A stretch of 64,000 nucleotides of DNA from assembly GCA_947503345.1 (NCBI GenBank), contig CANNCW010000001.1:372001-436000 (forward strand). Direction: 5' to 3'. The notes below the pieces were generated by a model, which was not told the origin of the DNA, made no database searches, and saw only the letters and a list, made by a program, of their open reading frames with translations. The translations under genes were made by a program, and so were the position numbers. Shown in pieces: positions 39,971 to 47,968 of the stretch; position 1 is the first letter of the stretch; every line of letters begins with the position of its first letter. Source of the DNA: an uncultured Kangiella sp. (GTDB taxonomy: Bacteria; Pseudomonadota; Gammaproteobacteria; Enterobacterales; Kangiellaceae).

Positions 39971-40345
39971 ATGAGCTCACAACTTGAAGATTTTAGAAAG
40001 ATTGTTTACTACTGGGTACAACAAATTCCCAAAGGTAAAGTCACCAGTTATGGACAAATCGCAAAACTGGCAGGCTATCCACGCCATGCACGCCATGTGT
40101 CTAAGGCCTTAGGTGCTGCGGATAAAGCTTTAAACCTACCCTGGTTTCGAGTGATTGCAGCCAGTGGCAAAATTGCTTTTGATAAAGACTCTGATGGATA
40201 TGCCAAACAAGAAGCTCTACTAAAAAAAGAAGGCATCGTTGTAAAAAAAGGCAAAATTGATTTGCAACAATTTGCATGGGAAGTCGTCGATAATAAAGAA
40301 CAAAATGCCAATAAAGACTTTAGCCCAGAAGAATTTTTTAGATAA
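39971..40345 (+). CDS. Alkyltransferase-like protein (ATL)
   Basis: 124 residues of the MGMT DNA-binding fold. The active site that reads PCHRV in O6-methylguanine transferases is P57-W58-F59-R60-V61 here, so the accepting Cys is Trp and no alkyl transfer is possible. Y27 and R41 of the base-flipping machinery are kept (VTSYGQIA, RHARHV). Family members bind O6-alkylguanine and hand it to nucleotide-excision repair. The C-terminus is about 20 residues longer than usual (DFSPEEFFR). Overlaps the next gene by one base. Confidence 0.92.
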   Translation: MSSQLEDFRKIVYYWVQQIPKGKVTSYGQIAKLAGYPRHARHVSKALGAADKALNLPWFRVIAASGKIAFDKDSDGYAKQEALLKKEGIVVKKGKIDLQQFAWEVVDNKEQNANKDFSPEEFFR

Positions 40346-40884
40346 TGAGCAAACCTAAATCCAGTAATCCGAAAAAAATCAAAAAACCATGGTGGCGCCA
40401 CGCACTAGAAATCCTAGGGATTTTATTGGTGATTTATGGTGTCATGTTATGGAATGAACGTCACTTACTGAGTTCAGAAAATAACATACAAGCTCCAAAA
40501 CAAATGTTAGTCGGATTAGATGATAATGTTCATTCAATGCCTATCGAAAATCAAAAGCAACTACTTTACTTTTTCGCTCCTTGGTGCAGTATTTGCGATT
40601 TATCTATCGGCAATATCGAAACACAAAAACAAGGCTTACTCGACAAAGGCTATCAAGTTCGTTATATCGCCTTGGATTGGCAAAGCCGACAAGAAGTTAT
40701 GCAATTTGCGAAAGATAAAAAGCTAACTTTCCCTGTACTAATGGGCACTCTAGAAACTCTTGAGCGATATAAAGTGAAAGGATTTCCCACCTACTACTTG
40801 GTTAATGAAAAAGGTGAAATTACTGCTGGAACCCAAGGATACTCTACAAGTCTAGGCGTTTGGTTAAGAAGCCTAAGCTCTTAA
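40345..40884 (+). CDS. TlpA-like membrane-anchored thioredoxin-fold protein
   Basis: 179 residues. A basic N-terminus and one transmembrane segment (about 19-36, ALEILGILLVIYGVMLW) place the thioredoxin domain in the periplasm. Active site C81-S-I-C84 in FFAPWCSICD and the cis-Pro in GFPTYYLV. The second residue pair Ser-Ile is unusual but within TlpA/ResA variety. Partner unknown; it is co-transcribed with ATL by a TAATG overlap. Confidence 0.88.
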   Translation: MSKPKSSNPKKIKKPWWRHALEILGILLVIYGVMLWNERHLLSSENNIQAPKQMLVGLDDNVHSMPIENQKQLLYFFAPWCSICDLSIGNIETQKQGLLDKGYQVRYIALDWQSRQEVMQFAKDKKLTFPVLMGTLETLERYKVKGFPTYYLVNEKGEITAGTQGYSTSLGVWLRSLSS

Positions 40885-40905
40885 CTTTGCACTCTTAACT
40901 TTATA

Positions 40906-41241
40906 TCAATGCAAATGGCTAAGATGCGAAATCTCATCAAACTTTCGCATAGCATCTAATAAAGGCGCAATTTCAGATTTTCCCTTAAAGGCTTCCTCCA
41001 CAATCGGAAATATTTGTGCTGGACCAGGTGGTAATTGACGATTATCTATTGACTCTCGCATTCTAGGCAAAAAGATAAATTGTAACCAATTCTCTAAAGG
41101 CATCGTATCTACAGCAAATGGTATAGTTGACGCCATTGCTTCTTGGCTTGGCGGAGCTAACGCCCATAAATTGCAATCTTTTAAAGCACTTTCGATTAGA
41201 TCAAAATTTTCTCGGTATTTTTCAAACCAATTAATTTGCAT
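40906..41241 (-). CDS. YqcC family protein
   Basis: 111 residues of the YqcC/DUF446 family: LWALAPPSQEAMASTIPFAVDTMPLENWLQFIFLPRM, then IDNRQLPPG. Small helical protein with no proven biochemical role. Its ATG shares a base with the DUF2889 stop. Confidence 0.88.
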   Translation of the reverse strand: MQINWFEKYRENFDLIESALKDCNLWALAPPSQEAMASTIPFAVDTMPLENWLQFIFLPRMRESIDNRQLPPGPAQIFPIVEEAFKGKSEIAPLLDAMRKFDEISHLSHLH

Positions 41242-41798
41242 TAGGAATTATCTCTTTTGTTCAAATACTTCTCAGGCGCCAAGACTTGAATAACATCACC
41301 ATCGGCAGCAAAGCCATAGCACGAATTAATTAAGCTATCTGTAACAGGGAAAGTCCCATCTTGTTCAAATGTTAGGTAAGGATATATTGCTTGGATAGCG
41401 GTAGTTGCCATCGGTCGCAATAATTCAACAATGTGTGAACAACCTGCAACTCCACCAATCCGTGCTTTTGCTTCTTGAGTCCAGCCACTTTTAATTTTAA
41501 GTCCAATTAACCGCGTAACATTAGCTTCAATCTGCGGACAACGCTTAAAAGGCGTTATCTGCAAGCTAGCTTCTACGTCTTGGATCTTTAAATCTGTGTC
41601 CATAGTTAAGCGTAACCAAATGTCATGAACTAACTCGCCCACAGGCAAGATCCCCCGCTGCAAAGTTGGAAAGGGGTATGCCTTATCATCCGTTAGATTG
41701 GCTTCAATATCCCACAAACCATCTTCACGCAAATAGGCATTGGGTCGAATCCTTCTTTGATGGATCAGTTTTCTAGGTTTAGGTTTGGATAAGCTCAT
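41241..41798 (-). CDS. DUF2889 protein
   Basis: 185 residues. Family core HQRRIRPNAYLREDGLWDIEANLTD, LVHDIWLRLTMDTDLKI and GGVAGCSHIVELLRPMATTAIQA. Function unknown. I see no good ribosome site, so the start is uncertain: ATG 41798 gives a product that begins like other members, while TTG 41837 would add 13 residues. Confidence 0.8.
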   Translation of the reverse strand: MSLSKPKPRKLIHQRRIRPNAYLREDGLWDIEANLTDDKAYPFPTLQRGILPVGELVHDIWLRLTMDTDLKIQDVEASLQITPFKRCPQIEANVTRLIGLKIKSGWTQEAKARIGGVAGCSHIVELLRPMATTAIQAIYPYLTFEQDGTFPVTDSLINSCYGFAADGDVIQVLAPEKYLNKRDNS

Positions 41799-41855
41799 AG
41801 GAATATTATTATTAGACTCTGCACTTTTTACAAGCAATTAGTTAACACAACAGAT

Positions 41856-42392
41856 TTAACAATTTTTATTACATGTTTTTGATTCGTAATCCATCAGGTT
41901 ACCTTGATGGTCATAATAAAAGTGGCAACAATTATCATAGCTCTCTTTGAGCATCTGTCTACTTTTCTGAACTCGGGATTTTAAAGTTGAATAACTAACA
42001 CCCTGCTGTTCAGCATAATCTTTTTGCGATACTTGGTTTATATCAATCGCCATTAACAGATCGGCATTCTCAATCGGTAGCGATTGGATAAATGGCAAGA
42101 TACATGCTGACAAGTCAGAATGAATATCATCTAACTCTTCAACGAAAACACTATCAAGCTCGTCGACTAACTCAGGTTTGAATTTTCGATAATAATCAAT
42201 CACCGTATTGTGAGCAATTTTAAACAGCCACGGTTTCAAACTTGTCACAGAGTCTAGGCTATCCAATCTTAGGTAGGTTTTGATTAATATTTCCTGCAAC
42301 AAATCATCAACTTCATCAGGATGACTAATTTTATTGTTTAGATAGCCTTTTAAAGCACCTCGATATTTTTCCCAAATTTGCTCAAAGCTCAT
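41856..42392 (-). CDS. sigZ: ECF-type RNA polymerase sigma factor, SigZ family
   Basis: 178 residues. Region 2 (EVDDLLQEILIKTYLRLDSL, about 28-75, with KPWLFKIAHNTVIDYYRK) and region 4 (about 110-150, SQKDYAEQQGVSYSTLKSRVQKSRQMLK) are clear; no region 1.1 or 3. The C-terminal CCHFYYDHQGNLMDYESK repeats the CCHx-E-DRxGNIVD ending of B. subtilis SigZ. Cys at 155, 156, 174 and 178 form a Cys cluster. No anti-sigma gene next to it. Divergent from arsH, sharing a 127-bp spacer with a direct repeat. Confidence 0.88.
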   Translation of the reverse strand: MSFEQIWEKYRGALKGYLNNKISHPDEVDDLLQEILIKTYLRLDSLDSVTSLKPWLFKIAHNTVIDYYRKFKPELVDELDSVFVEELDDIHSDLSACILPFIQSLPIENADLLMAIDINQVSQKDYAEQQGVSYSTLKSRVQKSRQMLKESYDNCCHFYYDHQGNLMDYESKTCNKNC

Positions 42393-42455
42393 TAATCAAA
42401 TTCATTCTAAAGATAACCATAATGTTAGCTTAGTATCGCATATTTTCTAATTATT

Positions 42456-42485
42456 TTTCGTCTTTTCCCTATCACTTTCGTCTTT
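42456..42485. repeat. Phased 10-bp direct repeat in the sigZ-arsH spacer
   Basis: TTTCGTCTTT occurs at 42456-42465 and again, without any change, at 42476-42485, exactly 20 bp (two turns) apart. It contains CGTC, the common core of ECF sigma -10 elements. Could be tandem promoter or operator sites for SigZ or another regulator; not proven. Confidence 0.6.
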
Positions 42486-42519
42486 ATTAGTAAGAGCTTT
42501 TTTATTTTGGAGATTATCT

Positions 42520-43254
42520 ATGAGCAATACTGTAAATATTGAGTTGCCTAACCTAGTCAATGCGGCTATTGATAAGCCTAGTTTTGAAAAACTGCAAGTT
42601 AAACAGCCGTCCTCTCATGCTCCGCGCATTCTTTTGCTATACGGCTCCTTGCGTGAGAAGTCTTTTAGTCGTGGCGTTGTTGAAGAAAGCGAACGCATTC
42701 TTAAAATGCTAGGGGCTGACGTTAGAGTGTTTAACCCTAGAGGATTACCCTTACCTGATGAAGCGGATGCAGAACACCCAAAAGTACAGGAGCTTCTTGA
42801 GCTGGTTAATTGGTCTGAAGGACAAGTTTGGTGCTCTCCAGAGCGCCATGGCTCCATTACAGGTATTATGAAAACACAAATCGACTGGATCCCTTTGTCA
42901 ATTGGGTCTGTTCGTCCAACTCAAGGAAAAACACTAGCTATTATGCAGGTGGAAGGTGGCTCCCAATCTTTTAACACCGTTAATCAATTACGAGTATTGG
43001 GTCGTTGGATGCGAATGCTAACCATACCCAATCAATCATCAGTTGCAAAAGTTTGGAGTGAATTTGATGATGACCATCGCATGAAGGATTCATCCTTTTA
43101 CGACCGCATCGTTGATGTCTTAGAAGAGCTAGTGAAATTTACACTACTAACCCGTGATAACAAAGATTATTTAGTTAGTCGTTATTCAGAGCGAAAAGAA
43201 GCGCTTACTAACCGTGATTGCTGTGCAGTCGACTGTTGCATTGCCAATGTGTAA
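42520..43254 (+). CDS. arsH: NADPH-dependent FMN reductase ArsH
   Basis: 244 residues of the ArsH/flavodoxin-like NADPH:FMN oxidoreductase group, which oxidises trivalent organoarsenicals. FMN phosphate loop [40 protein letters not shown] and [25 protein letters not shown] are strong family marks. The last 12 residues add C234-C235 and C239-C240, a vicinal-Cys tail. GGAG seven bases before ATG 42520. No arsR, arsB or arsC is in the window. Confidence 0.94.
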   Translation: MSNTVNIELPNLVNAAIDKPSFEKLQVKQPSSHAPRILLLYGSLREKSFSRGVVEESERILKMLGADVRVFNPRGLPLPDEADAEHPKVQELLELVNWSEGQVWCSPERHGSITGIMKTQIDWIPLSIGSVRPTQGKTLAIMQVEGGSQSFNTVNQLRVLGRWMRMLTIPNQSSVAKVWSEFDDDHRMKDSSFYDRIVDVLEELVKFTLLTRDNKDYLVSRYSERKEALTNRDCCAVDCCIANV

Positions 43255-43260
43255 ATAAGA

Positions 43261-43284
43261 AAGCCCGCATCTGACGGGCTTTTT
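43261..43284. terminator. Terminator between arsH and the TonB receptor gene
   Basis: Stem AAGCCCG / CGGGCTT with a 7-base loop and TTTTT on the plus strand; the minus strand also reads TTTCTTATT after the stem, so it may serve the convergent receptor gene as well. Confidence 0.85.
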
Positions 43285-43299
43285 AATTAAACTCTTAAT

Positions 43300-45486
43300 T
43301 TAAAAGTTAAATATGATTCCAACTCTTGCATGGCGATCTTTTACGGGGCGCGCACCATAAGGTTGACGTCCTGCAATTCCATCTTCAGCAAACAAGTTAT
43401 CAATAGTGGCAAAGAAGCTAGTAAATTCGTTCATTTGATACTCAGCTGATAAATCTACTACTAACAAGTCATCCGTTTTTAGAAACTCAGTACAAGCTGC
43501 CTTAGTGCAAACACCATCGACATAATGAATCGCACTTAATAGTTGCCATTGACCATTATCATAACCAAAACTGAATTGCGCTTGATTCTCTGGGATGTAA
43601 GGAATCGAATCACCAGTTGTAACTTGTCCCCAAGCATCAGAGTCAAATGAACGTTCAAAGTTTGAGTCTGTGTAAGTATAAGCAAATCGCATCGGCCAAT
43701 GTTCAGCAAATTCACCTTGCAGCGATAACTCTATCCCTTGGGTTTTCGCTTTACCGCCGTTTGTTTTGTCGCCTTGTAAATCTTCTTCACAACCGTTTGC
43801 TAAAGAACATTCTCCTAAGATATTGTCATAATCATTAACAAAACCAATTACTTCAGTATTAAATTTGCCTTCATTTAAACGAACTCCAAACTCATAATTC
43901 AAACTTTCTTCAGCTTGATCTCCAGTTTTATTTCCTGGAGGTGCAAAACCTTTATTTACACCTACTAAGATAGACGTTTTGTCATTTAAAGACCACAAAG
44001 CACCAATACCAGGTAGAATCTCAGAAACCGAGTTTTCACGTGGCTCATTAACCAAAGTAGCTCTTGAACGGTCCGCCCAATCAACTCTCTTCAAATCAAC
44101 ATCTTCAAAACGTACACCTGGCGTTAAAGTCCAGTCGCCTAATTTAATGGTATCTTGAATATAGTAAGATTTGGCTTCTGCAGATTGCACGCGATTACCT
44201 GCATTTCCCCATTCACCAGACTCAGAAACTGTAACTATGCCATTGGTCTGAGTATATTTTCCATCGCGCTGTAAACGATCTTCCTCATCTTTATGTAAGC
44301 GTGCTCCGAAAACTAACTCATGCTGAATTTTGCCAAATTCAAATTCGTAACTAAAATCAAATTGGATGCCACGACTTAAATACTCGCGATTATTATCACG
44401 GATGGTCAATGCGCCAACCGTTGTATCACCACCATCTAAAATGGCTTGGAAGTATGCGGCGTTAGCATCATTTTCATTTAAACTATTAACTACATTCGTT
44501 AATGATTGACCATCCAGTTTTGCAAGCTTAAACCAGTTACGCTTAGTTTTATTGCGATATGCCGTTACTTTTGCATCAAAGCCATTATTAAAGTCAAGAT
44601 AATATGAAGCTGTGATTTGGTCATGCTCGCCAATGAAATTATCAAGCTGAGTCACAGCATATAAACGGTGCGGATTCACAGTATAATCAGCATCGGACAA
44701 GCCCAGATACGTTTGAGCCGAATCCTCCTCCGAGTGTTGCAATTTTAAATCAAATTGTTGATAAGTATTAGCAGTGGCATCACTGTTAAAGCGCAACTTT
44801 GCTACATAATCTTCTTTATCGAAACCCGTATCATTATTGCTACCAGCAATAGTTTTAAAGCCATCATATAAGTGTTTATTGGCTTCAATTAAATATCCAA
44901 AATTTTCACTTGAATCTGTGTAATAGCCATAAATTTGTTGCTCACCATCTTGACCAAAACCTAGTTTGAACTGACCTTCCGCTTCATCTGCAATTTGGCG
45001 CGTTAAAAAATTAATAGCGCCGCCAACTGTGAAAGGGCCATGTTTAATTGAAGCGGCACCCTTTAAGACCTCAATACCTGCAATCCTATCAAATGTTGGG
45101 AAATAATAGGCAGAAGACGCTGCGTAAGGCGCTGGTGCAATTAGTACGCCATCTTCCATTAATGTTATATGGCTTGAACGCTCAGTTGGAGTCCCTCGCA
45201 AGCCTATATTTGGGCGTAAACCTAAGCCATCTTCTTGTTGAATATAGACTCCTGGTAACTGCTGCAACATTTTAGTTGCGTCCGAATACTTCATTTCTTC
45301 TATTTGTTCAACATCTACCACCACAGCTGATCCAGGTACGTCTTTAGCAGCATGTTTACTTCCGATAATGGTTACGATATTAGAGTTTTCTTGATCTTTA
45401 TGAGTATCATCTGCTTGCAGTTGATTAACTGCTAGAGCAGAAAAAACCGCGAATGCAGTTAGGGTAAATTGAGTTTTAAGGTTCAT
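43300..45486 (-). CDS. TonB-dependent outer membrane receptor (FecA-like)
   Basis: 728 residues. Signal peptide (MNLKTQFTLTAFAVFSALAVNQLQA, cleaved near residue 25), then a plug domain (about 45-160; VPGSAVVVDVEQIEE, LPGVYIQQEDGLGLRPNIGLRG, GIEVLKGAASIKHGPFTVGGAINF) and a 22-strand barrel ending in the aromatic IIFNF. The plug wording is near FecA/CirA-type ferric siderophore receptors; the ligand is not known. I start at 45486, where the signal peptide begins; an upstream ATG at 45528 would add 14 residues with no signal character. A Fur box lies just upstream. No siderophore synthesis genes are nearby. Confidence 0.92.
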   Translation of the reverse strand: MNLKTQFTLTAFAVFSALAVNQLQADDTHKDQENSNIVTIIGSKHAAKDVPGSAVVVDVEQIEEMKYSDATKMLQQLPGVYIQQEDGLGLRPNIGLRGTPTERSSHITLMEDGVLIAPAPYAASSAYYFPTFDRIAGIEVLKGAASIKHGPFTVGGAINFLTRQIADEAEGQFKLGFGQDGEQQIYGYYTDSSENFGYLIEANKHLYDGFKTIAGSNNDTGFDKEDYVAKLRFNSDATANTYQQFDLKLQHSEEDSAQTYLGLSDADYTVNPHRLYAVTQLDNFIGEHDQITASYYLDFNNGFDAKVTAYRNKTKRNWFKLAKLDGQSLTNVVNSLNENDANAAYFQAILDGGDTTVGALTIRDNNREYLSRGIQFDFSYEFEFGKIQHELVFGARLHKDEEDRLQRDGKYTQTNGIVTVSESGEWGNAGNRVQSAEAKSYYIQDTIKLGDWTLTPGVRFEDVDLKRVDWADRSRATLVNEPRENSVSEILPGIGALWSLNDKTSILVGVNKGFAPPGNKTGDQAEESLNYEFGVRLNEGKFNTEVIGFVNDYDNILGECSLANGCEEDLQGDKTNGGKAKTQGIELSLQGEFAEHWPMRFAYTYTDSNFERSFDSDAWGQVTTGDSIPYIPENQAQFSFGYDNGQWQLLSAIHYVDGVCTKAACTEFLKTDDLLVVDLSAEYQMNEFTSFFATIDNLFAEDGIAGRQPYGARPVKDRHARVGIIFNF

Positions 45487-45540
45487 TGCGCACTCTTTTG
45501 AATGATTGTTGTTTAAGAACGAGTGCATTATAGATCTAAA

Positions 45541-45555
45541 TGATAATGATTATCA
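45541..45555. promoter_or_regulatory. Fur box upstream of the TonB receptor
   Basis: TGATAATGATTATCA is a perfect 7-1-7 inverted repeat, the Fur consensus in its best-known form, 55 bases before the start codon of the receptor. Expected effect: repression when iron is plentiful. Confidence 0.9.
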
Positions 45556-45640
45556 ATTAGATTTTTATTTGAACTTTATCCTTTGAACTCTGTAATCTAA
45601 ATGACATATAATTTGTTTAGTTCTTCTTTTTGGTAAACAA

Positions 45641-45856
45641 ATGAAAATCTTGTTATTAATCATCAGTTTAATGAGTTCCTCACTGCTTCTATCTTGCACC
45701 AATGAGCCTAAAGAAACTGATAAATTGTTATCTGATTATAAAAAGCACCAATTAGAAAGGGCGAAGAAGGTTGAGCAAGAGATGAACCAGCGTCTGGACA
45801 ACCTCAACAAGCAATTGGATGAGCTCGAAGAAAACACAAAAGACGATCCTCAATAA
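45641..45856 (+). CDS. Small lipoprotein with coiled coil
   Basis: 71 residues. Signal peptide ending in LLSC, so lipidation at Cys19; the rest is charged and heptad-like (KKVEQEMNQRLDNLNKQLDELEEN), a likely short coiled coil of about 35 residues ending in an acidic tail. Not recognised as a named family. It ends 18 bases before greB on the same strand. Confidence 0.75.
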   Translation: MKILLLIISLMSSSLLLSCTNEPKETDKLLSDYKKHQLERAKKVEQEMNQRLDNLNKQLDELEENTKDDPQ

Positions 45857-45874
45857 CAATATGCTCTCCTCATT

Positions 45875-46357
45875 ATGAAAAGAACTAATCTCATCACCCT
45901 TGCGGGCGCTACCTCCTTACGCAATGAGCTTTCCCATATCGTTAGAGTATTACGCCCTGAAGTGACCAAGGCTCTTGGTGTTGCCGCGGCTGAAGGTGAT
46001 CGTAGTGAAAACGCTGAATATATTTATCGCAAGAAACAATTGCGCGAAATCGATCGCCGACTTCGCTATTTACAAAAACGCTGCGAAGAGTTTCAAGTAG
46101 TGGAACATAAGCCAAAAGATCAGGATACGGTTTTTTTTGGCGCAGAAGTTACTTTAGAAGATGATTCAGGAAAAGAAGTCATGTACCGAATAGTCGGTTC
46201 AGACGAATTTGATATGGAGCAACACTATATTAGTATTGACTCGCCCATGGCACGCGCGTTACTAAAAAAACAATTAGATGATGAAGTTCGAGTCAAGCTT
46301 CCAGAAGGCCATAAAGATTATTGGATAACAGCTATTTATTATCCTGACTTAGATTAG
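45875..46357 (+). CDS. greB: Transcription elongation factor GreB
   Basis: 160 residues: N-terminal antiparallel coiled coil with the acidic tip DRSENAEY (rescue residues of the Gre factors) and C-terminal FKBP-like domain (FGAEVTLEDD, IDSPMARALLKKQ). Longer-than-GreA basic patch KKQLREIDRRLRYLQKRC marks GreB. Reactivates backtracked RNA polymerase. Its 3' end overlaps the convergent DUF6265 gene by 26 bp. Confidence 0.95.
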   Translation: MKRTNLITLAGATSLRNELSHIVRVLRPEVTKALGVAAAEGDRSENAEYIYRKKQLREIDRRLRYLQKRCEEFQVVEHKPKDQDTVFFGAEVTLEDDSGKEVMYRIVGSDEFDMEQHYISIDSPMARALLKKQLDDEVRVKLPEGHKDYWITAIYYPDLD

Positions 46358-46886
46358 CCGAGGGGCTATCAACAACTCTTTGATAATTAATAGGCTGCTC
46401 TTGAATAGAGCCGTCTTTATATTTCATCACGATATAACCATCAATCGCATTAGCACCCTTCTTATAAAAACTAAGACCCGAAAAGTGTACGGCATTTTCT
46501 TCAAGTTTGACCAATTTAAACTTCACAAAATCTTTTTTAGCCTCCCAAGCAGTAAAATCAGCACTAAAATGCTTCACGAGAAGTGCCAAGCTGTCGTTTT
46601 CCTCAATCAGCAATAATATCTCATAAAACGAAACGCCCTTTTCCTCGTCATACAACTTAAACATACCGACCATGGTATTCGCAGACTCCGGGTTCCAAAC
46701 CTCTTCAAATTTGCTTCCAAAAGCAGTACCTTCCCATGAACCTACTAACCAAGATACATCCTTTAAGGTGGCCTTGGGCTGTGACTCACTATCAGAAAGT
46801 TTATAGGTATGTTTGGTATTTTTTTCTGCGGTGTGGACGCTCAATGTCATAGCACAAAGCAATATTACAAATAATCGAATCATCAT
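46332..46886 (-). CDS. Secreted DUF6265 protein
   Basis: 184 residues. Hydrophobic N-terminus (MMIRLFVILLCAMTLSVHT) acts as signal peptide, then VSWLVGSWEGTAFGSKFEEVWNPESANTMVGMFKLYDE, the DUF6265 lipocalin-like core. Function not known; related domains bind small molecules. AGGA precedes the paired ATGs at 46886 and 46883. Confidence 0.82.
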   Translation of the reverse strand: MMIRLFVILLCAMTLSVHTAEKNTKHTYKLSDSESQPKATLKDVSWLVGSWEGTAFGSKFEEVWNPESANTMVGMFKLYDEEKGVSFYEILLLIEENDSLALLVKHFSADFTAWEAKKDFVKFKLVKLEENAVHFSGLSFYKKGANAIDGYIVMKYKDGSIQEQPINYQRVVDSPSANLSQDNK

Positions 46887-46957
46887 GATTTCCTCTTCTA
46901 AATTTAATCATCTATTAAATAGACGAATCAAACAAAGAAAAATCGACAACTATACGA

Positions 46958-47365
46958 TTAGCTCTTGCCAGATTCATCTTCAGCCTTTTTTTCTGCTGAA
47001 AAACGATTCACTAAAGCATCTTTAACCGCATGAAAGCTTTTCTCGGTTAATTCTCCAGTTTTCAATTCCTTCACTAAAGTATCTTCAACAACCTTTGCGG
47101 CATCATCTACAGTCATCATCCCTTTTTTATAAGAGCGACGATGTTTAAATAAGTTGATATGGTGATCTGTACGACGGCCAAAAGCCATCAACTTCTCAAA
47201 ATGTGATTCGTTTTTTGGACCTTGATGAGTCAGATCTAAAATATAGCAAACTACTGCTACTGGGCTTAATAATAAATCCCTTGCTGCATCAGCAAACAAT
47301 TTCAATTGGAATAACAACAATTCCCGCGTTTTTTCCCAAGTATCTTGTTTTTGTTCTTCGGTCAT
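46958..47365 (-). CDS. Conserved hypothetical protein downstream of smrA
   Basis: 135 residues. N-terminal half is amphipathic to hydrophobic (LLLFQLKLFADAARDLLLSPVAVVCYILDL, about 16-46), the C-terminal half is charged and helical. No family name recalled. GAGGGG before ATG 47365. It follows smrA by 15 bases in the uup-smrA operon, so a link to ribosome or DNA quality control is a weak inference. Confidence 0.72.
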   Translation of the reverse strand: MTEEQKQDTWEKTRELLLFQLKLFADAARDLLLSPVAVVCYILDLTHQGPKNESHFEKLMAFGRRTDHHINLFKHRRSYKKGMMTVDDAAKVVEDTLVKELKTGELTEKSFHAVKDALVNRFSAEKKAEDESGKS

Positions 47366-47380
47366 CTCAATTCCCCTCGA

Positions 47381-47959
47381 TTAGAATTTACGGTTGTATT
47401 GCTCACGATTCTCTTGCTTCGCCCATTCACTTTTTTTGAGCATAACATAAACTGATCCTAACCCACCATGGCGTGGCTGTGCACTATGAAAAGCGATAAC
47501 ATCTGTAACTTCTTGTAACCAATGATTAACGTGACTTTTAATTACAGCCTGCGGTTCGCTTCTTTCACCCTTACCATGGGTAATTAATAATAGTCTTTTG
47601 TCCTTCTTTTTGCAGTTCTTAATAAAATAGAACACATCATCGCGCGCTTCTTTTACCGTCCGTCTGTGCAAATCAATAGATGCCTCAATCGGATATTTAC
47701 CAAGGCGCATATTTTTATACACAAACTCTTGAACGCCATCTTTCTTAAATTCTAACCAATCATCAGGTTTCACCATTTCTACAAAACCTGTGGTCAAAGG
47801 ATTAGGATCGCTATTAGGCTTACGTCCCAATGCATCTTCTTGACGTGCTTGCTGCGCCAACGTTAGTTCATCTTGCTTCTGATGCAAGTTCACTTGATCG
47901 TTATTAAGCTTTTTAACGCCCTGTAATTCTTTTTTAAATAAATCAAAATCGTCATTCAT
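47381..47959 (-). CDS. smrA: Smr-domain endonuclease (SmrA/YdaL-like)
   Basis: 192 residues. The C-terminal Smr domain has IDLHRRTVKEA (LDxHG-like motif) and LLITHGKGERSE (TGxG-like motif) and ends HGGLGSVYVMLKK. N-terminal 90 residues are charged and Gln-rich, with a few conserved positions (EFVYKNMRLGKYPIEASIDLH). Members nick DNA or RNA; the exact substrate in this organism is unknown. Downstream of uup by nine bases. Confidence 0.9.
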   Translation of the reverse strand: MNDDFDLFKKELQGVKKLNNDQVNLHQKQDELTLAQQARQEDALGRKPNSDPNPLTTGFVEMVKPDDWLEFKKDGVQEFVYKNMRLGKYPIEASIDLHRRTVKEARDDVFYFIKNCKKKDKRLLLITHGKGERSEPQAVIKSHVNHWLQEVTDVIAFHSAQPRHGGLGSVYVMLKKSEWAKQENREQYNRKF

Positions 47960-47968
47960 AACAAAATT

